Shown: positions 21,951-30,451, numbered from the stretch's first letter. The stretch is DNA of 64,000 nt from DAOUKH01 sp034421515 (GCA_034421515.1 DAOUKH010000024.1:20560-84559); one strand, 5' to 3'. The notes: a model not told the origin generated them from the letters alone. Numbers and translations are program-made.

Positions 21951-22031
21951 GGCGTCAGTCTTTGCGAGTTCGTCGGTTCTGTCCTGGGGTTCAATTCGTG
22001 CCTTACAAAAAGAATCGCCGCTAGGGGTTTC

Positions 22032-22499
22032 CTACCAGCGATAGTGGACGAAGGCGCGGTTTGCCTCCGCCATCCTAAACAAGTCTTCCCTACGTTTCAC
22101 CGCCGCGCCCTGGCCGCGGGAGGCATCCAGGAGCTCGGCCGCGAGACGCTCGCGCATGGGGCGGCCTGCACGGCTCCGCGCCGCACCTACGATCCAGCGC
22201 ATGGCCAGAGCCGGTCGCACCTCCGGCCGAATCTCCACGGGCACCTGGTAGGTCGCGCCGCCCACGCGCCTCGGCTTCACCTGGAGCACCGGCGTGACGT
22301 TTTTCATCGCCTGGTCCCAGATCTCAAGGCCCTGGCGGCCCGACTCCTTCTCAATGATGTCGAATGCGCCGTAGACGATCTTCTCAGCCACGGATTTCTT
22401 TCCGTTGAGCATGATCTTGTGAATGAAGCGCGACAGGTCTTCCCGATGGTATTTCCAATCGGGCCGGACCTCTCTGCGTTCCGCTTTTCTACGCCGCAC
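22032..22499 (-). CDS. rpsG: 30S ribosomal protein S7
   Basis: I start at GTG 22499, just after TTAGGTGA, giving 155 residues, the normal size; a longer open frame upstream has no S7 similarity. It begins [20 protein letters not shown] and contains [20 protein letters not shown] and [21 protein letters not shown]7 binds the 3' major domain of 16S rRNA and, in other bacteria, regulates the str operon. Confidence 0.96.
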   Translation of the reverse strand: MRRRKAERREVRPDWKYHREDLSRFIHKIMLNGKKSVAEKIVYGAFDIIEKESGRQGLEIWDQAMKNVTPVLQVKPRRVGGATYQVPVEIRPEVRPALAMRWIVGAARSRAGRPMRERLAAELLDASRGQGAAVKRREDLFRMAEANRAFVHYRW

Positions 22500-22596
22500 A
22501 GTGTCACCTAACTTCCACGAATTGGGGGAGGAATATACGCTCCGGGCTCGTTCCGCGTGCGGCGCGGTGCGAGTCCGGCCCCGGCAATGACCGACG

Positions 22597-23028
22597 CTAG
22601 GCGCCTCCGCCGGGGCCTTTGCCCCTCTTCGAGCCGTATTTGCTGCGCGCCTGCTTGCGGTCGGAGACTCCCGCCGCGTCAAGCGTGCCGCGAATGATGT
22701 GATAGCGCACGCCGGGGAGATCGGGAACGCGCCCGCCTCGGATGAGCACCACGGAGTGCTCCTGGAGGTTGTGTCCCTCGCCCGGAATGTACGCCGTTAC
22801 TTCCATGCCATTGGTCAGGCGGACGCGCGCCACCTTGCGCAAAGCCGAGTTCGGCTTCTTCGGCGTCACCGTCCGAACCTGCGTGCAGACCCCGCGCTTC
22901 TGGGGCGAACCGCTATCGCGCTTCTGCGCCTTCTTCAGTGCGTTGTACCGATAACGCAGGGCAGGGGCCTTCGTCCGCTTCAGCGGAGCGCGGCGTCCCT
23001 TGCGTATCAATTGGTTAATTGTCGGCAC
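22597..23028 (-). CDS. rpsL: 30S ribosomal protein S12
   Basis: The 143-residue protein is a full S12, starting [20 protein letters not shown] (GTG start). Streptomycin-relevant motifs are wild-type like: [15 protein letters not shown] and [20 protein letters not shown]; the D of the PDLPG loop is present. It is the first gene of the cluster and follows a clear promoter. Confidence 0.98.
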   Translation of the reverse strand: MPTINQLIRKGRRAPLKRTKAPALRYRYNALKKAQKRDSGSPQKRGVCTQVRTVTPKKPNSALRKVARVRLTNGMEVTAYIPGEGHNLQEHSVVLIRGGRVPDLPGVRYHIIRGTLDAAGVSDRKQARSKYGSKRGKGPGGGA

Positions 23029-23091
23029 GGGTCTCGTACTCTGTTCGTGCGTTCGCTACTTCCGAAGGCGCGCGCCCTCGGCCAATCATGC

Positions 23092-23120
23092 AGTCTATCG
23101 GAAAGGCCCCAGAGTGTCAA
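23092..23120 (-). promoter_or_regulatory. sigma70-type promoter of rpsL (str/S10/spc/alpha cluster)
   Basis: On the minus strand TTGACA (23115-23120) is followed after 17 bases by TAGACT (23092-23097), then about 60 bases of leader before the rpsL GTG. This is the best -35/-10 pair in the window and suits a highly expressed operon. Confidence 0.85.
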
Positions 23121-23185
23121 CGCCGACGCCTTCTGGCGCAATACCCGCTTATGTCAACGACGGCGGTGACGCGCGCAGGCCGTCG

Positions 23186-23935
23186 TTAGCCCACGTACCA
23201 CTCGCGGCGCGGCCAGAGCCGCTCCCGCCACACCAATACCTTGAGCAAGGCGATGATCGCCGCGCCAGCGACGAACCCCCCGATATGCGCCCAGTAGGCG
23301 ACGCCCGACGTCACCGAGGGGTCCAGCGCCAGGAAGCCGTTGAAGAACTGGAGCACGATCCAGAACCCAATCAGGTACAGCGCCGGTATCGTCATCGGGA
23401 AGAAGAAGACGACCGCCACGATGGTCCGGATGCGGTTGTAGGGGTAGAGCAGCAGATAGGCGCCCATGACCCCGGCGATCGCCCCGCTCGCTCCGACGGT
23501 CGGCGTAATGGACTCCATGTCCGTCGCGATCTGCGCCCAGCTCGCGGCCACCCCCGTCGCCAGGTAGAACACGAGGTAGCGCGCGTGGCCCAGGCGCGCC
23601 TCGACGTTGTCCCCAAACACCCAGAGGAAGATCATGTTCCCCGCGAAGTGCAGCACCCCGCCGTGAACGAACATCGACGTCAGCAGCGTGACGTAGTTCG
23701 ACACCGGCGTCTCCACGTCGACGACGCCCCCGCCCAGGACCCGCAGGCCGGTCTGGTTGTAGGTCGAGTCGGTGAGCTCGAGGGGGATCACGCCCCAGCG
23801 GCGGAAGAACTGGGCCTCCTCGATATTGTTGAGGCCAAGCTCGAAGAAGAAGACGATCGCCGAGATGGCGATCAGGGCGATGTTGACGTAGGGCCGGGGG
23901 TTGCCTCGCGCGCTCTGGTCCGCTATCGGGAACAT
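23186..23935 (-). CDS. rhomboid family intramembrane serine protease
   Basis: The 249-residue membrane protein has about six hydrophobic segments. The catalytic serine lies in GASGAIAGVMGAYLLLYP and the histidine in YWAHIGGFVAGAAI; VNYVTLLTSMFVHGGVLHFAGN-type TM2 carries the HxxxxHxxxN pattern. Rhomboids cleave substrates within or next to the membrane. It is 25 bp downstream of an acyl-CoA dehydrogenase on the same strand, so the two may be co-transcribed. The substrate is unknown. Confidence 0.93.
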   Translation of the reverse strand: MFPIADQSARGNPRPYVNIALIAISAIVFFFELGLNNIEEAQFFRRWGVIPLELTDSTYNQTGLRVLGGGVVDVETPVSNYVTLLTSMFVHGGVLHFAGNMIFLWVFGDNVEARLGHARYLVFYLATGVAASWAQIATDMESITPTVGASGAIAGVMGAYLLLYPYNRIRTIVAVVFFFPMTIPALYLIGFWIVLQFFNGFLALDPSVTSGVAYWAHIGGFVAGAAIIALLKVLVWRERLWPRREWYVG

Positions 23936-23960
23936 GCGGCTGGACCCGGCCCCGCCGCCG

Positions 23961-25136
23961 CTAGCCTCGGGGCAGTCCCAGCCCGCGCATCGCGATCGTG
24001 TTGCGCTGGATCTCCGACGTCCCCGCGCCGATCGTGATCGCCCGCTGGCCGCGGTAGAGCTTCTGCACCTTGCCTCGCAGCACGTTCAAGTTGCTGTCGT
24101 GCGTCGGCTGGCTCCACAGACCCAGCAGCTCCATGCCAAGCTGCGTGAGCCGCTGCGTCGTCTCCGCGCCGAAGATCCGTCCCATCGAGGACTCATACGA
24201 CGGCACCTGCCCCGACGCCTGGAGCCACCCCGTTCGGTAGGCGAGCAGTCGGCCGATGTGCAGTTGGATCGTCATGTCGGCGACCTTGTGCCGCAGACCG
24301 GGGTTCTGCTCGAAGGGTCTGTAGCCGTCGACACCCTCCCGGGCAAACGCGAGCAGTTCCTCCATCAGCTGGAGCGCGGGCACCGACGCCCGCAGCCCCG
24401 ACCGCTCGAAGTTCAACGTCGTCGCGCCGACGTACCAGCCCCGGTTCTCCTCGCCGACCAGCGTGTCGCGGGGCAGCTCGACGTTGTCGAAGAAGAACTC
24501 GTTGAAGTGGTGCACGTCGGCCATGTTGATGATGGGGCGGCGGCTCACCCCGGGCAGCGACAGGTCAAGCAGGAAGTAGCTGATCCCCTTGTGCTTCGGC
24601 GCGTCCTGGTCCGTGCGCGCCAGCAGGATGCCGTACTGCGCGTGGTGTCCCTGCGTCGTCCACGTCTTCTGGCCGTTGAGCAGGTAGTAGTCGCCCTTCG
24701 GTTCGGCCTTCGTCTGCAGCGAGGGCAGGTCCGACCCCGCGTTCGGCTCGCTGAAGAGCTGGCACCAGATCACCTCGCCGCTGGCAATGCCGGGCAGGTA
24801 GCGCTGCTTCTGCTCCTCGGTGCCGTGCACCATGATCGACGGCCCCGCGAGGTTCACCCCCGCGTTCACCATCGAGAGCGGCGCCTTATGCTTCGCCAGC
24901 TCCTCGTTGAAGATCATCTGCTGGATGATGCTCCAGCCCTTGCCGCCGTACTCGACCGGCCACGACGGCGTCAGCCAGCCCTTCGAACCCAGCTTGCGGG
25001 CGAACTCCTTCTCGAAATCGTCACGGCCGCCCTCAGCCTCCGCCTGCTGCCCCCAGTCGGGCGGCAACTCCTGGCGGATGAACTCGATCACCTCGCTGCG
25101 AAATGCTTCGTCTTCCTCTGTCCAGCCAAAGTCCAC
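23961..25136 (-). CDS. acyl-CoA dehydrogenase
   Basis: A complete 391-residue enzyme: helical N-terminal domain, the beta-domain motif WCQLFSEPNAGSDLPSLQT, NGQKTWTTQGHHAQYGILLA, and the C-terminal TIGAGTSEIQRNTIAMRGLG. It should use FAD to form a 2,3-double bond in an acyl-CoA. The usual catalytic glutamate position cannot be fixed without alignment. It is 25 bp upstream of the rhomboid gene. The substrate is unknown; related paralogues lie at 30464 and 46821. Confidence 0.95.
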   Translation of the reverse strand: MDFGWTEEDEAFRSEVIEFIRQELPPDWGQQAEAEGGRDDFEKEFARKLGSKGWLTPSWPVEYGGKGWSIIQQMIFNEELAKHKAPLSMVNAGVNLAGPSIMVHGTEEQKQRYLPGIASGEVIWCQLFSEPNAGSDLPSLQTKAEPKGDYYLLNGQKTWTTQGHHAQYGILLARTDQDAPKHKGISYFLLDLSLPGVSRRPIINMADVHHFNEFFFDNVELPRDTLVGEENRGWYVGATTLNFERSGLRASVPALQLMEELLAFAREGVDGYRPFEQNPGLRHKVADMTIQLHIGRLLAYRTGWLQASGQVPSYESSMGRIFGAETTQRLTQLGMELLGLWSQPTHDSNLNVLRGKVQKLYRGQRAITIGAGTSEIQRNTIAMRGLGLPRG

Positions 25137-25187
25137 GGGGTCTGCCCTCGAAGGCCGGGCGCGCTAGGCGCGCCGGCACTGCTGATG

Positions 25188-25215
25188 TTGTCTGTCGCGG
25201 CGCCGACAGTATAGG
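25188..25215 (+). promoter_or_regulatory. possible promoter of the DUF429 gene
   Basis: TTGTCT (25188-25193), a 16-base spacer and TATAGG (25210-25215) lie 42 bp before the ATG of the DUF429 gene, which has AGAGGAGG as ribosome binding site. Both boxes deviate from consensus. Confidence 0.45.
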
Positions 25216-25257
25216 CTGGCCCCGATTTCGGAGCAATCGAACCAGAGGAGGCCCCGC

Positions 25258-26010
25258 ATGGCCTGGATCGCCGGCGTCGACGGCTGCAAAGGCGGCTGGG
25301 TCGCGGTGTACGAGGAAACGGATTCGGGGAAGCTCGACTGCCGCGTTGGGAAGTGGTTCAAGGAAATGATAGCCAGTCACGCCCCACTCGCCACCGTGGC
25401 CGTCGACATGCCGATTGGTCTATGCGACGGCAAGGACGGCCGCATCTGCGACAAGGCCGCACGGAGGTTTCTCGGTAAGCGTAGTCGGAGCATCTTTCCA
25501 GCACCCGCCGCTGGGCTCTTGCGTGAGATGGAACCGGAGCAACTTGGAAAGCCGCAGTTCTACAACAGCGCCAACAAGTTGAACAGACAGTTCACAAGTA
25601 GTGTCAACAAGGAGGACGGCAAAGGCTTGACCCAGCAGTCCTGGGGTCTCGTTCCCAAGATCGCAGAAGTGGCCCGCTATCTCGAAACCAATCTTGAGCT
25701 ACGGAGCCGAGTCCATGAGGCCCACCCTGAGGTTTCCTTCACCGCCCTGAACGCCAAGGCACCGCTGGCCCATGCCAAGACCGCGTTGGCCGGCCTCGTC
25801 GCACGGCGGTCGTTGCTCATGGGCATCTTTGGTTATCGCTTCGAAGCGCTGGAAGCCAGAGCGTCGGAATTCGACCCTGAGGAGCGCGCCTCACCGGACG
25901 ACTTCTACGACGCGCTAGCGTGCCTATGGACGGCGCGGCGCATACATGAGGGCAGCGCCCGAACATTGCCGGAAGACCCTCCCGGCCCGGGCGGCTATAT
26001 CTTCTACTAG
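25258..26010 (+). CDS. DUF429 domain protein, predicted RNase H-like nuclease
   Basis: The 250-residue protein opens with AWIAGVDGCKGGWVAVYEE, the first strand and acidic residue of an RNase H-like fold, and continues with VAVDMPIGLCDGKDGRICDK (second acidic residue) and ARRFLGKRSRSIFPAPA, typical of DUF429. The C-terminal part has DDFYDALACLWTARRIHEG, with the last acidic residue. A nuclease role is predicted for the family but not shown. Start: ATG 6 bases after AGAGGAGG. It is convergent with the downstream amidohydrolase. Base use is slightly less GC-rich than in the neighbours. Confidence 0.88.
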   Translation: MAWIAGVDGCKGGWVAVYEETDSGKLDCRVGKWFKEMIASHAPLATVAVDMPIGLCDGKDGRICDKAARRFLGKRSRSIFPAPAAGLLREMEPEQLGKPQFYNSANKLNRQFTSSVNKEDGKGLTQQSWGLVPKIAEVARYLETNLELRSRVHEAHPEVSFTALNAKAPLAHAKTALAGLVARRSLLMGIFGYRFEALEARASEFDPEERASPDDFYDALACLWTARRIHEGSARTLPEDPPGPGGYIFY

Positions 26011-26022
26011 CGCCCTTCGAGG

Positions 26023-27222
26023 CTAAGCCGCCGCTGCGGCAACCTCGACGCCGAAGAAGCGCGCCGCGTTCCCGCCCATGAGCCCGGCGATCTGGTCGCC
26101 GGAGAGGCCGCCCTTCTGTAGCCGGTCGATGGCCTCGTAGGCGTCGCTGGCGTCATGCCGCGGGTACCGCGACCCCCAGGCGCCGACGTTCTCGTACAGG
26201 TCGGGCATCCGGTGCACGCAGGACTCCCAGGTGTCGAAGCCCACGAGGGAGGGCCGGTTGTAGAAGACCTCCCCAGGCTCGAGGCTAACGGGCCGCAGCC
26301 GCTGCGGCTGGAGCCAGAGGTACGTCTCCGACTTCTCCAGCACCAGCGGCGCCCAGTAGGAGCCGGAGTGCAGGTACCCCAGCTTGAGGTTGGGATAGTC
26401 CTGCATGTGGCCGCTGAAGCAGAGCGCGCTGAGGAAAATGCCGCTGTCCATCCAAGGGGCGGCGGAGTCGGCGAGTGGATGGCCAAGGTAGAGCTCGGAC
26501 GCCACCCTCTCAATGAAGGGACCTTCCGAGGTCCACTCCGGGTTGGTGCCCCCGCCCGAGGGGACCATGCACGCCGCCACGCCGGAGGCGTTCAGGAACA
26601 TCCAAACGGGCTGGTACTCGGGCGCATTCGGCATGCGGGTGCGGTAGAACGAGGGCCGGATGGCCACGGCTCGGAAGCCCATCCCCGCCACCCGTTGCGC
26701 CTCGCGAAGGGCGAAGGCGGGATGCTGCATCGGCAGGACGGCGGCGGGAATCAGCCGCGCCGGGTCCTTCCGCGAGAAGTCCAAGATCCAATCGTTGTAG
26801 GCCCGCGCCAGGGCGAAGGCGACGTCGGCGTTCTCGACCACCGGAAGGTACTCGGAGAACAGCGTGGGCAGCAGCAGCGCCTGGTCGATCCCCATCGCGT
26901 CCATGTCGGCGAGCCGGGCTGCGGCGTCGGCGGCGCCCTCGGTCGCGGGATGGGGCTTGGTCGGGTCCAACGAGCCGATCTCCTGCGGCGTCATCCCCGG
27001 ACGGTAGACCGCCCGGCGGTTGATCCGGCTCATCCCGTTGAGCGGAGCGACCGGCACACCGTTGACGAGGATCACCTCGATCCCGTTCTGGTCGACCTCG
27101 CGCAGGAAGGATGAACGGGCCGGGACGCGGTATTCCGCGTCGAGGAACTCCGTCCATATCTCCGTCGGCTCGTAGACGTGGCTGTCGGCGTCGAAGACGG
27201 GGCAGGGCTTCTCGCGTTCCAT
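26023..27222 (-). CDS. amidohydrolase-2 family protein
   Basis: The 399-residue TIM-barrel protein starts with the subfamily motif VFDADSHVYEPTEIWTEFLD, where the usual H-x-H is D-x-H. Further metal-site regions are AVAIRPSFYRTRMPNAPEY and LGYLHSGSYWAPLVLEKSET, and it ends in the typical LMGGNAARFFGVE. Members hydrolyse or decarboxylate cyclic or aromatic substrates (ACMSD-like). It is 36 bp downstream of a related amidohydrolase on the same strand. The substrate is unknown. Confidence 0.9.
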   Translation of the reverse strand: MEREKPCPVFDADSHVYEPTEIWTEFLDAEYRVPARSSFLREVDQNGIEVILVNGVPVAPLNGMSRINRRAVYRPGMTPQEIGSLDPTKPHPATEGAADAAARLADMDAMGIDQALLLPTLFSEYLPVVENADVAFALARAYNDWILDFSRKDPARLIPAAVLPMQHPAFALREAQRVAGMGFRAVAIRPSFYRTRMPNAPEYQPVWMFLNASGVAACMVPSGGGTNPEWTSEGPFIERVASELYLGHPLADSAAPWMDSGIFLSALCFSGHMQDYPNLKLGYLHSGSYWAPLVLEKSETYLWLQPQRLRPVSLEPGEVFYNRPSLVGFDTWESCVHRMPDLYENVGAWGSRYPRHDASDAYEAIDRLQKGGLSGDQIAGLMGGNAARFFGVEVAAAAA

Positions 27223-27258
27223 GACGCCCTCCTTGATCGAGCCCTCGGTCGAGTAGCT

Positions 27259-28698
27259 CTATTTCTGGCGCACGTTGGCGCCGCCGGGGCCCGCCGCCTC
27301 CGCCTGGGCGCGAAGCATCTCGGCCCTGCCCGGCTCCGATTGCTCGCGGGCAAACTCGGCGACCTGCTCGCGCGATGGGAACCAGTCGGGCCGCGCGGGG
27401 TCCGCGGCCTGCTCGGACACAAAGGTCTTGGGCTCGATACCGTACATGCGGCGCGCGTTCCCTCCGAGGAGGGCGGCCTGCGTCTCCTCGGGGACCTCCG
27501 CCCGCTCCATCGCCTCGATCGCCTCCCAGACGTCCGTGCCGTCGTGGTGGTAGACGTCCGAGGCCCACACGCCCACGTCGCGGTAAACGTCGGCCTGGCG
27601 GAAGACCTCCATCTCGTCCGACTCGAACGAGATGAAGCACTGGTCGAAGAACGCCTCGCTGGGCCGGCGCTTCGCGGGGACCCTGCGCTCGTTGGCGTAG
27701 AGGTCGAAGTGCCGGTCGAGCCGCTCCAGCACGCCGATGAGCCAGGAGGCATTGGACTCGAGTATCGCCATCGTGAGCTTCGAGTAGCGGTCGAGGAACC
27801 CCGACATCAGGGTCACCGAAAGCCAGACGGCGGCCTCGTAGATGAAGCTGAGCGTCTGCGAGTTGAGGCCCTGCGCCATATAGATCCCGTGGGCGCTGCT
27901 GTCGATGAGCTGGCCCGGCGACACCATGCGCGTCATGTCGAGGTCGAGGGGATGAATAGTGGAGGGGAAGGTGTGCATCCCAAGGACCGTGCCGGTCTCT
28001 TCGAACGTGCGGAAGAGTGCGTCCCAGCCGCCCACGGGGCCGTAGGCGTTGATCCTGGTGGGGTAGTTGCCGCGGGCGTCGATGGGGCGGACGAGCGCCA
28101 TGCGGGTCCCCCTCCCCGCGATGCGGTAGAGCTCGTCGATGCTGTAGGTCGAGTTCTGCAGCGGGAGCCATCCGGCGGCGTGCAGCCGGTCGGGGTTGGC
28201 GGAGCAGAAGTCGTGCGCCCAGTCGTTGTAGCCCCGGGCGAGGGCGTGGGCCCCGTCGATGTTGTCAATGTAGGCGAAGCCGCCCACCATCCCCGTGGGA
28301 ATAACCATTACCTGGTCGATCCCCATCAGGTCGAGGTCCTTGATCCGTTCGTGGGGATCGTAGGCCCCCTTGTGGTCCAGGTAGTCGCGCTTCTCCGGGG
28401 TGAGGTTCTCGTACTGGAGCAGCCGCTTCGTCTCGCGGTCCATACCGGGGCCGGAAATCGTGATCACGTTGTAGCGTGGGAACTCGCCGTTGGCGCCGCC
28501 CCCGGTCGACCGCGCGCGGCCGTTGACGATGGTCTGCCGGTCGTCCCGCCAATAGCTCTGCTTCACCAGGTCACGGTGCTTGGGATCGACGTACTCCGAC
28601 CAGATTTCGAGGGGGTCGTTGATGTGGGCGTCGCAGTCGAAAACCGGGAACCGCTTCGTCATGGGGCCTTTGCCCGCCGCCGCACCGTTCGTCGCCAT
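27259..28698 (-). CDS. amidohydrolase-2 family protein
   Basis: The 479-residue protein begins its barrel with FPVFDCDAHINDPLEIWSEY and ends it with ETQAALLGGNARRMYGIEPK. The region GIYMAQGLNSQTLSFIYEAA and the closing segment DVYHHDGTDVWEAIEAMERA are like its neighbour at 26023, but this protein is longer by about 80 residues. The pair may act on related substrates or form a complex. A promoter on the minus strand lies at 28770-28798, facing away from the selenoprotein gene. Confidence 0.9.
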   Translation of the reverse strand: MATNGAAAGKGPMTKRFPVFDCDAHINDPLEIWSEYVDPKHRDLVKQSYWRDDRQTIVNGRARSTGGGANGEFPRYNVITISGPGMDRETKRLLQYENLTPEKRDYLDHKGAYDPHERIKDLDLMGIDQVMVIPTGMVGGFAYIDNIDGAHALARGYNDWAHDFCSANPDRLHAAGWLPLQNSTYSIDELYRIAGRGTRMALVRPIDARGNYPTRINAYGPVGGWDALFRTFEETGTVLGMHTFPSTIHPLDLDMTRMVSPGQLIDSSAHGIYMAQGLNSQTLSFIYEAAVWLSVTLMSGFLDRYSKLTMAILESNASWLIGVLERLDRHFDLYANERRVPAKRRPSEAFFDQCFISFESDEMEVFRQADVYRDVGVWASDVYHHDGTDVWEAIEAMERAEVPEETQAALLGGNARRMYGIEPKTFVSEQAADPARPDWFPSREQVAEFAREQSEPGRAEMLRAQAEAAGPGGANVRQK

Positions 28699-28769
28699 GA
28701 CAGACCTCCTGCTACACCTGTTCCTGCCCCGTCCTACGTTCGTTCGACCGCGCCGGATTTCCTACCGCA

Positions 28770-28798
28770 AAACTATCAGACGCCGATGTAGGGGTCAA
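28770..28798 (-). promoter_or_regulatory. promoter of the amidohydrolase pair
   Basis: On the minus strand TTGACC (28793-28798), a 17-base spacer and TAGTTT (28770-28775) lie upstream of the 28698 start. The -35 box belongs to the left arm, GGGGTCAA (28791-28798), of an inverted repeat shared with the divergent promoter. Confidence 0.6.
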
Positions 28799-28812
28799 TC
28801 AGATTTGGCTGT

Positions 28813-28841
28813 TTGACCCCCTCTTTTGAGATTGCTACCAT
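28813..28841 (+). promoter_or_regulatory. promoter of the selenoprotein operon
   Basis: TTGACC (28813-28818), a 17-base spacer and TACCAT (28836-28841) precede the ATG at 28863. The -35 box is in the right arm, TTGACCCC (28813-28820), of an 8-bp inverted repeat whose left arm is the -35 box of the opposite promoter. The arms are 14 bases apart, suited to a dimeric regulator. Confidence 0.6.
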
Positions 28842-28862
28842 CCGGTCAGCGGAAGGGTGGAA

Positions 28863-29411
28863 ATGACGATCCGGTTCTACAACCCTGCCCCTGAAGTGAA
28901 TGGCGACGACAAGGCCGCCGAGCGCAGCCTCGATTCGCTTGGCGGCAAAAAGCTGCTCTTCCTCAGCAACAAGCGGGCGCGCTGCCCCGAGCTTGCCGAC
29001 GCCCTGCGCGACGTGCTCACCACCCGCTACGAGATTGCCGGCCTGACCTTCATGGAGGTCGACGCGGGCAGGCCGGAGCCCAAGGCGAAGCTGGCCCCCC
29101 TCGCCGCGGAGTACGACGCCGCGATCGGCGCCTACGGCGGCTGAGGCTCCTGCACCGCGTCGGCGACGCAGGACATCATCACGCTCAACAAGGAAGGCAT
29201 GCCGGGCGTCGTCCTCCTTGCCGACTACTTCAAGGACGAGGCCGAGCACCTCGCGAGCATCAAGGGTGTGGCCGACCTGCCCCGCATGGTCTTCAACGGC
29301 ACGTTCGAGTTCGTCTCCGCCGAGGAGCTTCGCGAGACCATCGACGCCGTCGCCGACACCGTCGCCGACAAGCTCACCGGCCGCTCCAAGGGACAGACCA
29401 TCGTCCCATGA
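28863..29411 (+). CDS. UGSC-family selenoprotein (in-frame UGA read as Sec94)
   Basis: The ATG at 28863 follows GGAAGG by 6 bases. The frame is open to TGA at 29142-29144 and continues, in the same frame, to the TGA at 29409-29411, giving 182 residues with Sec at position 94. Around the internal TGA the protein reads AIGAYGG-U-GSCTASATQDII. That is the Sec-Gly-Ser-Cys motif of the family named UGSC, as I recall it, in which Sec can be replaced by Cys. The upstream half has KKLLFLSNKRARCPELADAL and the downstream half GMPGVVLLADYFKDEAEHL, so both sides look like one alpha/beta domain. A hairpin suitable as SECIS begins 3 bases after the TGA. The next gene overlaps the final stop by 4 bp. The U-x-x-C pair suggests redox or thiol chemistry; the reaction is unknown. 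Translation needs SelA, SelB, SelD and tRNA-Sec, none of which is in this window. Confidence 0.88.
29148..29173 (+). promoter_or_regulatory. bacterial SECIS-like hairpin after the internal UGA
   Basis: Bases 29148-29153 (TCCTGC) pair with 29168-29173 (GCAGGA); after an AC/AC mismatch, CGC (29156-29158) pairs with GCG (29163-29165) around the loop GTCG. An alternative inner stem CGTC/GACG with loop GGC is also possible. The loop lies 14-17 bases after the UGA and starts with G, close to the known bacterial SECIS pattern, which SelB recognises. Confidence 0.65.
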
Positions 29412-30451
29412 CCCCGCTGCAGAGCAGCTTCTTCGAGGCGGAGACGCTCGAAGAGGTCAACCGGCTGGTCATGGAGAAGGGCTGGGGCGACGGCCTCCCC
29501 GTCGTTCCCCCGACCGAAGAGCGCGTCCTTGCCATGCTGGCCCAGTCCAGAGACGACCCGGGCCGCGTCATCGGCGAGATGCCGCCCCTCAACGGCGAGG
29601 CCACCGTCGAGAAGGTCGCCATCAACGCCGTGATGGCGGGCTGCAAGCCGGAGTACTTCCCCATTGTGCTTGCCATGGTGGAGGCCGTCCTAGAGCCGCC
29701 CTTCAACATGAATGGCGTGGCAACGACGACGAACCCCTCGGCGCCGGTGGTGATCGTCAACGGGCCGGTGCGGGGCAGGGTTGGCATCAACTGCGGCATC
29801 GGCTGCTTCGGTCCCGGCACGCAGGCCAACGCGACCATCGGGCGGTCGCTGCGCCTGATCATGCAGACCCTAGGTGGCGCCAAGCCGGGGCCGGTAGCCA
29901 AGGCCGTCCTCAGCCTCCCCGAGCGCTACACCTTCTGCTTCGGCGAGGACGAGGAGCGGACGCCATGGACTCCGCTCCACGTCGAGCGCGGCTTCGATCC
30001 CAACACCAGCACGGTGACGGTCGTCTCGGTGAACGTCCTGCTGTCCACCACGGCGGCGATCCTCTACGACAAAGCCCAGCGCTTCGCCGAAGTCGTGGGG
30101 CAGACGCTGACCTTGAGCGGAAACCCCAACCTGGAAGCGAACTCGCAGCCGGTGATTGTGATCCCTTGGAACATCGCCCAACGGATCGAAGATCAGGGCA
30201 TCACCAAGCAGCAGTTGAAGGAGCTGTTCTTCGAGCGCTCCCGCTTCCCCGCCGACGAAGTGCCGGAGTACGAGTTGTGGCGGGAGTACGGTTTGCCGCC
30301 CTTCCACCTTACCGACGGCTACGTCCAGCCGGTGGAGACGCCCGACGAGTTCGTGATCGTCGTCGCCGGCGACGGCCTGCCCGCCTACGCCGCGATCATG
30401 CCGTCCTTCTACGCCACCAAGGCCGTCACCAAGCCGGTGCGGTTGCCGTAA
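29408..30451 (+). CDS. unrecognised protein coupled to the UGSC selenoprotein
   Basis: The 347-residue protein overlaps the selenoprotein stop by 4 bp (ATGA), so the two are probably made together. I do not recognise a named function. It starts with EAETLEEVNRLVMEKGWGDG and has AGCKPEYFPIVLAMVEA, then INCGIGCFGPGTQANATIGR with a C-x3-C pair, and YTFCFGEDEERTPWTPLHVE. I see no signal peptide or membrane span. The Gly-rich, Cys-containing centre could be a cofactor or thiol site that works with the Sec protein; that is inference. It converges on an acyl-CoA dehydrogenase 12 bp away. Confidence 0.85.
   Translation: MTPLQSSFFEAETLEEVNRLVMEKGWGDGLPVVPPTEERVLAMLAQSRDDPGRVIGEMPPLNGEATVEKVAINAVMAGCKPEYFPIVLAMVEAVLEPPFNMNGVATTTNPSAPVVIVNGPVRGRVGINCGIGCFGPGTQANATIGRSLRLIMQTLGGAKPGPVAKAVLSLPERYTFCFGEDEERTPWTPLHVERGFDPNTSTVTVVSVNVLLSTTAAILYDKAQRFAEVVGQTLTLSGNPNLEANSQPVIVIPWNIAQRIEDQGITKQQLKELFFERSRFPADEVPEYELWREYGLPPFHLTDGYVQPVETPDEFVIVVAGDGLPAYAAIMPSFYATKAVTKPVRLP

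Noticed and set aside
23152..23157. A second TTGACA upstream of rpsL as another promoter
   Set aside because: No acceptable -10 box lies 16-18 bases downstream.
28857..28859. GTG as start of the selenoprotein
   Set aside because: It lies inside the ribosome binding region; ATG 28863 has better spacing from GGAAGG.
29142..29144. In-frame TGA as a pseudogene or sequencing error
   Set aside because: The frame continues exactly to the overlap with the next gene, the motif after it is Gly-Ser-Cys, and a hairpin follows. A random nonsense change would not be expected to sit in this context.
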